NCBI GenBank assembly: GCA_003586115.2
Contig: QVOM02000072.1
Span: 3,718,609 to 3,782,608, forward strand
Direction: 5' to 3'
From: Salvator merianae
Taxonomy: Eukaryota; Chordata; Lepidosauria; Squamata; Teiidae
Length of the DNA: 64,000 nt
Below are positions 11,301 through 21,190 of this stretch, in pieces. A model generated the notes under the pieces. It did not search any database, was not told the DNA's origin, and was given only the letters and a program-made list of their open reading frames with translations. Position 1 is the first letter of the stretch. Each line of letters starts with the position of its first letter. The position numbers and the translations under genes were made by a program.

Positions 11301-11927
11301 AAGTGCAGAAAGGCCCTTGGAGACCTGAGCTGGGTTTTTATCTCCACATTATCACCACTATTGCTTCTTCTGAGGTGAGAAGCTGAAGAACAAGAGCAGC
11401 AGGGGTAGGCCTCTAGATACCTAGCAACCCATAATCTTCTAGCAAACTGCTAGAGCGAGCCTGTTCTTGCCATTCTTATGTGGTCATCTGCCATTTGTGC
11501 TGGTTTGTCAGAGCAGTAGATATAGGGCTTTAGGCAGGGCTGTCCACAGAGAGGGAATGAGGGACGCGTATAAGGGCCTACAATCTAAAGGGGTCCCCTA
11601 TTGAAATGGTGCTGATATAACATTTTTCAAATTCCTCTCTCAAGTAGAAATAGGCCTGGGATCAAAATCTGTCAAGGGGCCCGTAATTCTAAAGAGTGCG
11701 CTTGGCTCCAGATCCTCAGCTACCAAGGGTCTCCTACCAGGTTGGGCTAAACAGACCTGCTCCCTCTGCTCTTAGTCAACCTCACTGCCACTGCTTCTCT
11801 TCAGAAGTGGTAATGAGGGGGAAAACAAAAGTGGCAAAGCATGGACTTTGTGGGAATAAGCTGAGGAGAAGGCAGTGATAGAACTGGAGGAAGTCTCAGG
11901 GGCCAACTGACATGAAAGAAGTTAGGT

Positions 11928-12050
11928 CAGGGATACTCTGCCATGGTCCTTTAGATGCTCCTCAACTACATCTCCCATCTACAGCTACAGCATGGAATGG
12001 TCGTGGTTGTAGTTGAGGAACATCTGGAGGGCTCCAATTGGGCACCCCTG
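11928..12050. mobile_element. Palindromic hAT-like MITE
   Basis: A 123-bp foldback that starts CAG and ends CTG. The left arm has CTTTAGATGCTCCTCAACTA and the right arm TAGTTGAGGAACATCTGGAG. This type is familiar from reptile genomes. The 8-bp flanks do not match cleanly. Confidence 0.55.
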
Positions 12051-12059
12051 GTTTAGAAA

Positions 12060-12495
12060 AAGAAACTCTAAGGCCAATTCCGCTCTATCCCCCACTATCC
12101 CAGATCAGAGTAGGATGTTCCAGTCCAGAATAGGCAATCTGTTCCAAATAGGGGCAGATTGCTTCTGGTGGAGAACAAGGCCACTCATGTTCCTGTCCTT
12201 TGGAGCTCCCAGGCCTTGTTGCACCACTGAAATCAGTCCTCTGTGGTATACCAGACCAAGGAGGCATGCCCCTCTAGTACACCAGTAGGCCTCGACATTG
12301 AGGTCTACCAGTAGATTGCTCCAGGACACCATTTTGGGCACCTTAGCCCAGTCTATGCTTCATCCTATGTGTACAGCGGGTACAAGGAAGGGGACTTTCC
12401 TGAAACCACACCAGCAGGCAGAAGGGAAGCCCATAGACACTTTTCTATTCCACACTAATAAGAAGTACAGAAAGGGCCTAAATCCAGTTGGAGCT
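12060..12495 (+). mobile_element. Non-autonomous repeat family F5, copy 1
   Basis: Shares ordered blocks with the reversed copy at 23469-23850: TTGCACCACTGAAAT, a GGTATACCAGACCA-like block, GAGGTCTACCAG and CATTTTGGGCACC. An internal inverted repeat, TACTGGTAGACCTC versus GAGGTCTACCAGTA-like, is present near 12275-12315. Ends with CAGAAAGGGCC, a terminus type also seen in F1. Confidence 0.45.
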
Positions 12496-12675
12496 GTCTC
12501 TCTGCTCAATGACTCAGATGTGAGTCAGAACCTGACAGGGCTGCCCTTTCTTGTTCTCTGATTACTGCACCCAAATTCAAGATGACACTCCTTAGAAAAT
12601 GCTATTTTGACTAAAAAAGATTCACCACTTGGGAGGCATGAGATCTTTTTTGTGTGCATCTGTCTAATGATGGAA

Positions 12676-13150
12676 CAAAATTTATTTATACTTCTATCCT
12701 CTCCTTTACCCATAGGTCTCAGGTCAGGTCACAATAAAATCATAATAAAAGTAGATAAAAAAGAATAACTAAAACATGGGGAGAGGATGTTGTTCCCTCA
12801 GCCACAGGTCTTCACTACTCATCTGAACAGATACAATGAGGGTGCCTGACACACCTCAGAGGGGGGGACTGTTCCATAACCTGAGGGCTATGACCAAGAA
12901 TGCCCTCCCATGCATTCCCACCCCCTTAACTACTGAAGCGGCTGGGACTGTTAAGAAGCCCTCACATCAGATCTTAGAGTCCAGGGAAGTCTATATGGGA
13001 GGAGGCATTCCTTTAGATATTTGGGGCTCAAGCCATTTAATGCCTTGTAACTTAATGTTAATACCTTGAACTGGGCTTGGTAGCAAATAGGCAGCCTCAA
13101 ATGACTGGGTCCTGGTTTCGAGTCCAAGAAGTTAAGTGGCATCTAATTCT
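12676..13150 (-). mobile_element. L2-type LINE 3' end, reversed
   Basis: Minus-strand coding remnant LPICYQAQFKVLTLSYKALN, then GLSPKYLKECLLPYRL (about 13142-12951), the C-terminal L2 ORF2 segment, followed by the L2 3' non-coding block and a tail near 12680-12715. The first part, from 12956, is repeated at 13345. Confidence 0.7.
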
Positions 13151-13732
13151 AGCCTGCAGAAGAGAAGACTGAGAGGAGACATGATAGCTGTTTTCAAGTA
13201 TCTGAAGGGCTGTCACAGTGCAGAAGGATTGGCCCTATTCTCAGTTGCATAAGAAGGAAGGACTAGAAACAATGGGATGAAACTTCAAGGGAAGTAGATA
13301 CAGGCTAGATATTAGGAAAAACTTTCTGACCGTAAGGGCAATCNAAGCCCTCACATCAGATCTTAGAGTCCAGGGAAGTCTATATGGGAGGAGGCATTCC
13401 TTTAGATATTTGGGGCTCAAGCCATTTAATGCCTTGTAACTTAATGTTAATACCTTGAACTGGGCTTGGTAGCAAATAGGCAGCCTCAAATGACTGGGTC
13501 CTGGTTTCGAGTCCAAGAAGTTAAGTGGCATCTAATTCTAGCCTGCAGAAGAGAAGACTGAGAGGAGACATGATAGCTGTTTTCAAGTATCTGAAGGGCT
13601 GTCACAGTGCAGAAGGATTGGCCCTATTCTCAATTGCACAAGAAGAAAGGACTAGAAACAATGGGATGAAACTTCAAAGGAGTAGATACAGGCTAGATAT
13701 TAGGAAAAACTTTCTGACCGTAAGGGCAATCG
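12956..13732. repeat. 388-bp tandem duplication separated by one N
   Basis: Positions 12956-13343 recur at 13345-13732 with only a handful of differences, for example CAGTTGCATAAGAAGGAAGG versus CAATTGCACAAGAAGAAAGG. A single N at 13344 sits exactly at the junction. The unit spans parts of two different LINEs (L2 reversed and CR1), so it is not a natural repeat unit. Best explained as two haplotypes or overlapping contigs placed end to end. Confidence 0.85.
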
Positions 13733-13890
13733 GTCATTGGAACAGGTTACCACAGGAGGTGGTGGGCTCTCCTTCGCTGGAGGTCTTCAAGGAGAGGCTG
13801 GACGGATATCTGTCTGGGATGCTTCAGTGAATCCTGCATTGAGCAGGGGGTTGGACTCGATGACCCTGGAGGTCCCTTCCAACTCTATGA
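13150..13890 (+). mobile_element. CR1-type LINE 3' end (second part after the duplication)
   Basis: Plus-strand remnant LQKRRLRGDMIAVFKYLKG, RYRLDIRKNFLTVRAIGHWN and RLPQEVVGSPSLEVFKERLD, then the non-coding end GGGTTGGACTCGATGACCC, GAGGTCCCTTCCAACTC and TATGATTCTAT. These are the hallmark CR1 C-terminus and 3' end with its 8-bp ATTCTATG-type terminal unit. The full stretch is 13538-13890; 13150-13343 is the duplicated part. Confidence 0.85.
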
Positions 13891-13899
13891 TTCTATCTA

Positions 13900-14183
13900 T
13901 GAAAAAGAGTCTTTTCTGTGGTGGCCCCCAGACTCTGGAATGGCCTCCCCCTGGAGGTTCGCCAGGCACCTATATTATATGGTTTTCTGTGTCTGGTTAA
14001 AACACATCTCTTCACCCAGCGCTTTGATGCTTAGCTTCTTCTGGATGTTATCCTGCCAGAGAAGGTTTTATTTTAAATATGTTGAAGAATAGTTTATCTA
14101 TTTTTTAATGTTGTAACCTGCCCTGGGACCTTTTGGTGAAGAGTGGGATATAAATTCTTACATAAATAAATAAATAAATAAAT
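13900..14183 (+). mobile_element. L2-type LINE 3' end with (AAAT)n tail
   Basis: Contains GTGGTGGCCCCCAGACTCTG, GGAATGGCCTCCCC and the end phrase AACCTGCCCTGGGACCTTTT, GGGATATAAATTCTTA, then (AAAT)n. Confidence 0.75.
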
Positions 14184-14226
14184 AGGAAGAGGAAGAGGAA
14201 GAGGAAGAGGAAGAGGAAGAAGAAGA
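14184..14226. repeat. (GGAAGA)n microsatellite
   Basis: About seven GGAAGA units grown from the end of the adjacent L2 tail. Confidence 0.9.
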
Positions 14227-15353
14227 CATAGGTCTTCTTCTTGTGTATTTAACAGCAGTTTGATGGGCAGGAACAAGCCTGTGATGATGATAATATGAGG
14301 ATGGTTCAGAGTGTTAACATTAATTGGATCTTAATCAGTTTTGATTAGTGGAAATATTTAGAGTAACCATATGGAAAAGAAGACAGGACTCCTGCAACTT
14401 TAAAAGCTGCACAGAAGAAAAGACTTTTTAGCAAATACAAAAACCTTAAACAAAACATTCATTATCAAAGGAATCAACTGGGGTTCTAACATAGTGGTGT
14501 AGCCACTATGCATTCATGCATTCAAAATCCTTCTCGATCCATATTCTAAACATACACACTTAATGTGCATAACCTCCCTAAACACAATCTATACTATGCA
14601 GAAAATGGGGGTATAGATTGGGGTGGGCAAACGTTTTGGCTCAGGGGCCACAATGACAGAATGTCATTGACAATGACAGACTTTGACAGATGGGCCGGGC
14701 CAGTATCAGATGGATAGAAAGTGTTTGTATGAACTGAAATAAATTACATGTAAAAGCCATTACCTAAAAGTAAAAGAAAACTTAGAGCGCAGTCCAACAT
14801 TTTAAATTGAATCCGTATCGGAAAAGTACGAGGACTGAATTTGTCTTCTGATCGTTCCCACACTTGCATTTTGACAGGGACTCAATTCGGACTTGCTTGT
14901 TCTCACACTGATGTTTCCTGTGCTTGGCACGGGGAAACCGGGAAACCGTACTTTTTCTGCCTCCACCCCTCACCAAATTCCCCTCCCTTGGCAGTCAGTG
15001 ATTGGCTGCAGTCCCAACGTTCAAATCTTGACTTCACAGGGGCGGGAAAGTCAAGCTCTGCCCTTTTTGGGGGGATTCCTGCCCTTTACAAACACCTTCT
15101 TTAAATTAAAAGAAAAAAGCCTCCTAATCTCATTGTTAGATCCTAAATAAGGTGTGGGGAGAAACTGCTTTGGGAGGGTGGCTGGTTGATTGGGTTTTGT
15201 TTTTTAGCGTTTCCGTGATTTAAAAATAATAAGAATAAAATTTCTCTCATCCCCACAAAAAAGTTCTCCCTCAGCTCTCTCTCTGTGTTAATGATTCTCT
15301 CAACTTCCCTCCCCCACAGTTCTTCCTCGGCCGTGACTTACATGCAGTGTTCT

Positions 15354-15360
<7 letters not shown>

Positions 15361-15413
<53 letters not shown>
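15361..15413. repeat. (TG)n(AG)n compound microsatellite
   Basis: (TG)15 followed by about eleven AG units, inside copy B. Copy D has a shortened CT/CA version at the equivalent place (about 26860-26900). Confidence 0.95.
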
Positions 15414-15414
<1 letters not shown>

Positions 15415-15542
15415 GAGGGGGGTATGTTGCAGGGAGCTGGGGCAGAACACAGGTCAAGGTAGGCGCGAGGTGGGGAGCCTTTTTGCAGGCTTCCCCTTGC
15501 TCTCCCTGTCCTGTCAGCTCTTCAGCTTGCCTAGCCCCAGGG

Positions 15543-15774
15543 CAAGTTTTCTTTCCCTTCTACAGAATTACACAAGTTCAGCGCTCTACAGAACAATAGC
15601 AGCATCTCCCCTCTTTTCTACATATGCAGACTCCAAGCACAGAGAAGGTGAAAGTCCTCCACTTTCGCCTTCTCTATTCTTGGTGTCTGCATGCCTAGAA
15701 ACAAGAGGGCAGGTGCTGCTACTGCTCTATGGAGCTCTGAAGTTGCACAAATCTGTGGAAGGAAAGAAAACTTG
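15543..15774. repeat. Long palindrome, ~113-nt arms with 5-nt loop
   Basis: The left arm 15543-15655 is the near reverse complement of 15661-15774 around the loop CCTCC. The inner stem is AGAAGGTGAAAGT paired with ACTTTCGCCTTCT. Outer pairing includes CAAGTTTTCTTTCC with GGAAAGAAAACTTG. The same structure, reversed and with loop GGAGG, is at 26502-26734. Confidence 0.85.
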
Positions 15775-16430
15775 CTGTCAGGCTTGTCCCTGCGTGCGCG
15801 TGTGTGTCTGCACACCTAGCATGCAGGGAAACTGTTGCTGCTGCTACTTTAGCCAAGTCTGAACATCTACAGAATTCTAGGCAGCCTCAGTTTGAGGGCA
15901 GGAAAGATAAAACTTGCCATCCAACTTCTCCCTGCGTGTCTGCATGCCTAGAAAGGAGGAAGTACTGTGCTCCCTGCCCACTCATCCCTGCTGACCACCC
16001 CCCAAGCATAACGCGACAACAAAGTTGGTCATTGGGCGGCAGGGAATGGGGATCCCTCTCTCTGCACGCCCTCCCAAAAGTACGATCCCTCCCAAATAGT
16101 CTCCTTCCTCGTTCTCACATGGCAAAGTAAAACAGGCTAGCAATCTGGAATGGCTTGAGAACTCATTAAATCCGAATGCAAAATAGTCCGGATTTCACCA
16201 ATTTAGTCCAGAAAAACTACGGAAAGGCAAGATCATGTCGGGCCAGCAGGAACTGAAAATGGCCTGTAAACTAAATAAAGTCTGTGTCAGTACGTGGCCT
16301 TACATTCAAATTACATTCAGTTTCAGTGGGAACAGTGTTGTTGGACAATTTTGTACCAATATTTGATGGGCCAGATTAAAAAGCCCAATGGGCCGTATAT
16401 GACCTGCAGGCCGTAGTTTGCCCATGCCTG

Positions 16431-17744
16431 GTATAGATTGTGCCTCCAGAATTTTCACAATCTTTTATGTACTGTCCAAGCTTCTACACAGATTAGAAGG
16501 CACAGACAGTTCACAAATAAACATGTTCTCAAACTACAACAGGAAATATATATTAAATAAAATAATGAAATAATGAAAACAAGCTTATAAAATAAAACAA
16601 AGCAGTGGTAGATCAAACAAAACTCAGCAGTAAATTTTAAATTGGGTGAAGCATCAGAAATCATTGGAATGGAAAACCTCAACAACATGTGTGGGTGATT
16701 TTTTAAAAAAAGGATACTGCTGTGGATTTGAGGAAGGGGTTCTAGATTTAAAAAAACAGCAACAACAAAACCCATTGAAAAGGCCTAGGTAGTTCTGCTA
16801 TTTTCACGTGTTAGGATTAAGTCTTAAATCAGCCTTCCAGATGACTTGGGTTCTGATATATTCTGAATTTAGAAAAGAGAAACTTTAACCTAGAATAACC
16901 ATCTGGCCATAAAATGCAGAAGCAAGCATTCTTATCATTTATTCCACTTTCAATTACCCTCTCAAACTCTCCTTTGCAGAGGAAAAACACAAGGAAGAGA
17001 AACAAGGAACGTTATGCACGACAAAGCTTGCCAAATCTCTTGTCCACAAAGTATAACTTCTCCTAGCATTTACAGAAATCGGTAACCTTGGGGTTTCAAT
17101 TCACTCTCTAAAGCTGGTAGATGCTACAAAAACAGTAGAATTAGTTCTTGCATTGTTACTACCTGCCATTATGTTTATGTGAACCTGTTAAGTAGCATAA
17201 TGGAAATAAGTTTTACTGTATTCCTTGACCCTTTAGTAGGACTAAAGCTAGGACTTAGTAGGACTAAAGTTTTTGCATAGTGAGCCAGAGGAAGAGTTCT
17301 GTTTTCAGCTGTCCTAAAAAAAAACACAACAAAACACCTGTACCTCAAAGGCTGCATGTCACACCTCAACATTTTTGTCTGTTCTAGAACAGAATTGGAA
17401 CTCATACCATTTTAGGCCTGGTCACACTAACCTTGGGGTGGAGGTGAGGTGGGGGGTTCTGGGAGTGGCGTAGCCATATCGCTGCGGGCAGAAGGTGGGT
17501 GAGGGAATGCCAGGCAGGTCAGCTCGGGTCGCCGCCTCCATTCTGAGCCCTGGAGCCTGCTGGTTGCCCCCCATGCACGCCGCAGATGTATGCAATGGGA
17601 TGCCCTGCCTGGGGTGAGGCAAGGCAGTGCCGCAACTCAGTCAGAATGCAGTCAGTAGTGCCTAACACTGGTCACCTTCTCAGCTCCAGGCATTAGAGCC
17701 TGCTGTCCGCCCTCTATGCAGCTGCTGAGCTGAGCACAAACTGG
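16431..17744. other. No recognised feature
   Basis: A/T-rich single-copy-looking sequence, with a G/C-rich patch at about 17430-17640. No exon or named repeat. Confidence 0.35.
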
Positions 17745-17942
17745 CTCCTTCCCCGTTCTCACATCGCAAAGTAAAGCGGGCTAGCGATCTGGAATGGCTT
17801 GAGAACTCATTAAATCCGAATCCAAAGTAGTCCGGATTTCGCCAATTTAGTCCAGAAAGACTACGGAACGGCAAGATCATGTCGGGCCAGCGGGAACTGA
17901 AGACGGCCTGTAAACTAATTAAATGCCGTGAGGGAACGCGGC
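17745..17942 (+). mobile_element. Harbinger-like family, right-end fragment
   Basis: Matches the last 200 bp of copies A-D: CGCAAAGTAAAGCGGGCTAG, AATCCGAATCC, CGCCAATTTAGTCCAGAAAG and the terminus GAGGGAACGCGGCC. The reversed terminus GGCCGCGTTCCCTCAC is close to the inferred family consensus. Confidence 0.7.
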
Positions 17943-18254
17943 CAAAGAGTCTTCAACTTCATAGGGAAATCTGGGTGGAAAAAGCATTACCTGTGTAAAG
18001 TTACCTGCTTTCTTGAGAGCAAGCAACTTCAGGTGATTGACGGCTTGCTGGAGGAGGCTGATTGTGAAGTTGCTACTGCAGCCAATGAACACAAAAAACA
18101 TGAAGCAGTATTTTACCTCATGTGCTGGCTGCAGCTCAGGCTTCTCCACTTACTTGCTAAAAATATTTAAGTGATCACCAATTCATACTATCTTTATATT
18201 GGTACCAGGTTATAGCTCCAGTTCTTAGCTACAAGGAAATAGATGAGTTGAAGG

Positions 18255-18660
18255 AAGTCTTGTGCAGTCAAAGGACGTTTCTGCCCTTACCGTAGTGGAC
18301 CACGTCAGCAGGTCTGGGTCAAGCTGGAGTTGTCCATTATCAGATCCAATCCACCTGCCCTGGAACAACCATCTGCATTTGGATGGCTGTTCTGGGACAG
18401 CTGCCATGCCAGCCCTGAAGAGCGTGCAATCTTCAGAGCCAGTCTCCACATTCTCCTGCATTCAGACCCCCCAGGGGAGCCATTACCAGGCCAGGTGGTC
18501 ATTTTGGGTCACTTAGTCTGGGCTGCACTCTGTCCAATGCAGACAGACTGTACTAGCAGTGGGTGTGGTCTCCCTTCAGCCAGTCCACTATGTGGAGGGA
18601 GGAGGCCACCAGTCCTCTGGAGGAACTGATCTGAAGGTAATTGTGGAAAAGGCCAAAGAG
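18255..18660. repeat. Unclassified hairpin-bearing repeat
   Basis: G/C-richer than its surroundings. Contains the hairpin GGAACAACCATC ... GATGGCTGTTCT near 18361-18393 and a second inverted pair around GGTCTGGGTC. A similar CCATCC ... GGATGG hairpin is at about 24380-24425. No ORF with family resemblance. Confidence 0.3.
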
Positions 18661-19824
18661 TGCCAGGGCGTTTTAATGTATCACTCACTATGCTCATGGC
18701 ATTACATTACAAAAATTCCTTCAGGGTGATGCAAGAGGACTTCTTGGGACAGCCACATATAGGAAGGGAGTGTCAGGGAAAGGCCAAATTTCTGTGTAAA
18801 GCAAGCAAAATCCCCGCCTGTCAGTTGATGGGTTTTCCCCTGTTTAGAGCAAACACCCTTTCCACTATAGACTAGAGAGGTTCTCTGTTGTGTCGTTCAT
18901 GGATGCAATCCTGTTTTCACAAACAGATTCACAGGAACTTTAGTCCATTCATACAGGTCTAGCAGGTACTTTCAGCATAAACAGAAAAATAAATTCCTCC
19001 ACCTAGAAATATGAAGACCTGGAGCACAAAACAGAAGAAAACAAAGAAACCCCAACCCACCCAGGAAATTCTTCTCTCCATATTTATCTGTCCTTTTCAG
19101 GTCATGAAGATGTGTGGTTGGCAAGCAAGCTTTAGAGCACTCAAAAAATTGCATAGCAACAAACCGCCACTGTCGTCCTGATATTTCCTTGAACTGACAG
19201 TCAGAGCACAGCGACTGTTGGTTTAGGAAGCAGCAAGGCTCAAATCAGCCCTGCTTTTTACCAAGCGACTAAGTTTAAAGCGTGTGAGGAGGAGATGGGG
19301 AAACTCTAGCCCTTTTGCTACTTCACATGTCCTAGGGCGGGTATCTATGTCATCTTGTCAGCAATTTAAACCTCAGTACTCTTTTTGATTCACACTTAAT
19401 ACTTGCAGAGGCAGTACATCATTCAAAGACAGTGACCTCATCAACATGGGTTATTTTGATTGAATTAATGAATTACTTCTTGGCAGCTCCCTTTGTTTGA
19501 ATAATTGGTTTATCTCTACCTGGGCATCTCCCTGAATTCTGTTTCTTTTACTTTCAGTTTAAGAATAATTATATCATGATGCTGCAATGCCAGTCTGAGG
19601 CAATAATAACCAGCCTGTGACTTCAGAAACTGCAACAATCATTTTGGATTTACTCCAAGATCCATAACAGATTATGTGGTATTTGCAACTGGGGAATCAG
19701 GATTTCATCATTCCTTTCCCTCTTGCATCACCACCCACCCACTATTATCACTATTTTTTTAAATTTAAATGCATTAATCTCCTTTCTTAGGGAATTAAAA
19801 TTGATTTGCATAGAAAATAGAATA

Positions 19825-20260
19825 TTATTTATTTATTTATTATTTCATTACATCTATATCACACCCTTCACCTGACCGTCAAAGGGCTGGTCGCCAGCAC
19901 TCAATAAAAAACAAATTAGTAAAACAGAATAAAAATACATTAAAATATAACTTCCCCCCATGCTTGTAGGACCACATTCAGAGGAAGCTAAGCCTCAAAG
20001 GCCTGGGTGAAGAGATGTTTTAATCAGATGCCACAAACAATATAAAGTTGGTGATGCCTGGCATATCTCCAGAGGATGGCCATTCCAAAGCCTGGGGGCC
20101 AGCACAGAAAAGGTCCTCTCATGTGCCATCAGTCCTCATGCCTCTGTGCGTGGCACAACTACACAAATGGCCTCCTCTTCTGATCTTAATGGCTAGGCAA
20201 GTCTGTATGGGAGGAGACACTCCTTCAGATAGTTGGGGCCCAAACCGGATTCTGTGTAAT
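19825..20260 (-). mobile_element. L2-type LINE 3' end, reversed
   Basis: Begins with an (ATTT)n tail, then the reversed end phrase with CCTTCACCTGACCGTCAAAG and the reversed L2 block CATTCCAAAGCCTGGGGGCC; ends GATAGTTGGGGCCCAAACC. Confidence 0.65.
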
Positions 20261-20289
20261 AATTCTGAAATATTTATATGAATATGAAA

Positions 20290-21190
20290 TGTATGGTAAC
20301 TTCTGAGGCCCTAATCTTCAGCATGCTGCATTATTCTGATGGGCATGAAGGATATAGATTTAAAAATGGATGTAGCCCACTGGGGTAGTTGACATCAGGA
20401 CCGTGTTGTCCGCATATAAAAGAATATTGATTTCCCTAGACATAATACGTGGTGTGTGATAATCTTTGTGATTTAACAGCTCCACCACATCATTCACATA
20501 AAAGCAGAAATGGAAAGGTGCTAAAATGCAGCCTTGTCGGACGCCAGATGTGGTGCCAATTGCTTGAGAAAGAGCACCACTAGTCCCCATTCATGCTTTT
20601 AGACAGGTCTCTGAACAAAGAGCAATGATAAGGGCAAGCAGTCCAGTGTCTATATTAGCGGCTGCCAACTTATCCCATAATATGGCTCTGCTTATGGAGT
20701 CAAATGTGGCTGAAAGACACTGCATACTGGGAGCAGTCCAGCTGCTCCTGCTACAGCTGTGGACAACGATTTAGTTGTCCACAGCTAGTAGCATTCAGGA
20801 GTATCTGCAGATGCTCCCAAACACTCGGACGCTCACTAGCACGTAAGTGCAAACAGACCCATTATCTCATAGTTGCCTCTTGGGCAGAAAATCACACTGA
20901 TCTTCATGAATAAAACTTTGTAAACTCAAATTAGTTACCTGGTGTTTTAACCTTTCTGCAAAAATTGCTGTAAAAACGTTTATAATCATTGTTCAATAAT
21001 GATATTGGCCTATAAGCGTTTGCCAATGTCAAATCCTGCTCTTCTTTTGGTAGGCTTGGCTCACCAATCAATCCACTGTACTTTTGAGATATTGCACATT
21101 AGGCAGCACTGAAACATCGGCACTTTAAGACCGGGTGGTTGGAACACGGGATATTTTGACCAGAACCCTCCTCACTTTTCTTGTCCTGGG
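20290..21190 (-). pseudogene. Non-LTR retrotransposon reverse transcriptase remnant, split by an F3 element
   Basis: Minus-strand remnant reading, from the right: AIFAERLK and IHEDQCDFLPKRQL (finger region), an interruption at 20706-20870, then FDSISRAILWDKLAAANIDT (motif A), GTTSGVRQGCILAP (motif B) and INILLYADNTVLMS (motif C). The catalytic YADD has become YADN. The wording RQGCILAP and ILLYAD-x-x-V-L-x-S-x-x-P-V-G differs from the CR1, L2 and L1 copies in this window, so it is a fourth LINE lineage; the C-terminal piece at 54500 may be related. Clade not assigned. Confidence 0.65.
20706..20870. mobile_element. Foldback element family F3, copy 2, inserted in a LINE
   Basis: Contains TGGGAGCAGTCCAGCTGCTC, and a perfect hairpin AGCTGTGGACAAC at 20755-20767 with 20774-20786 (6-nt loop). 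LINE coding sequence resumes on both sides, which bounds the insertion. Confidence 0.6.

Larger units (their letters stand above)
14785..16299 (+). mobile_element. Harbinger-like non-autonomous element, copy B (interior type 2)
   Basis: 1515 bp flanked by TTA (14782-14784 and 16300-16302). Left end GAGCGCAGTCCAACA, right end reversed GGCCACGTACTGACAC. Its outer ~270 bp on each side match copies A, C and D, while the ~970-bp interior matches only copy D. The interior holds a (GT)n(GA)n tract and the long palindrome at 15543-15774. No coding sequence. It sits inside the hAT element 14619-16430. Confidence 0.75.
14619..16430. mobile_element. hAT (Charlie/Zaphod-like) element split by a nested insertion
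   Basis: Flanked by the duplication GTATAGAT (14611-14618 and 16431-16438; the match in fact extends to GTATAGATTG). Left end GGGGTGGGCAAACGTTTTGG, right end reversed CAGGCATGGGCAAACTACGG, the familiar hAT terminus. Only about 297 bp belong to this element; 14785-16299 is a later Harbinger-like insertion inside it. Confidence 0.75.

Noticed and set aside
14184..14226. CRISPR-like short repeats
   Set aside because: Plain hexanucleotide microsatellite with no spacers, in a eukaryotic repeat tail.
15361..15413. (TG)n(AG)n tract as a regulatory Z-DNA site
   Set aside because: It belongs to a mobile element interior and no promoter is near; a simple microsatellite is enough.
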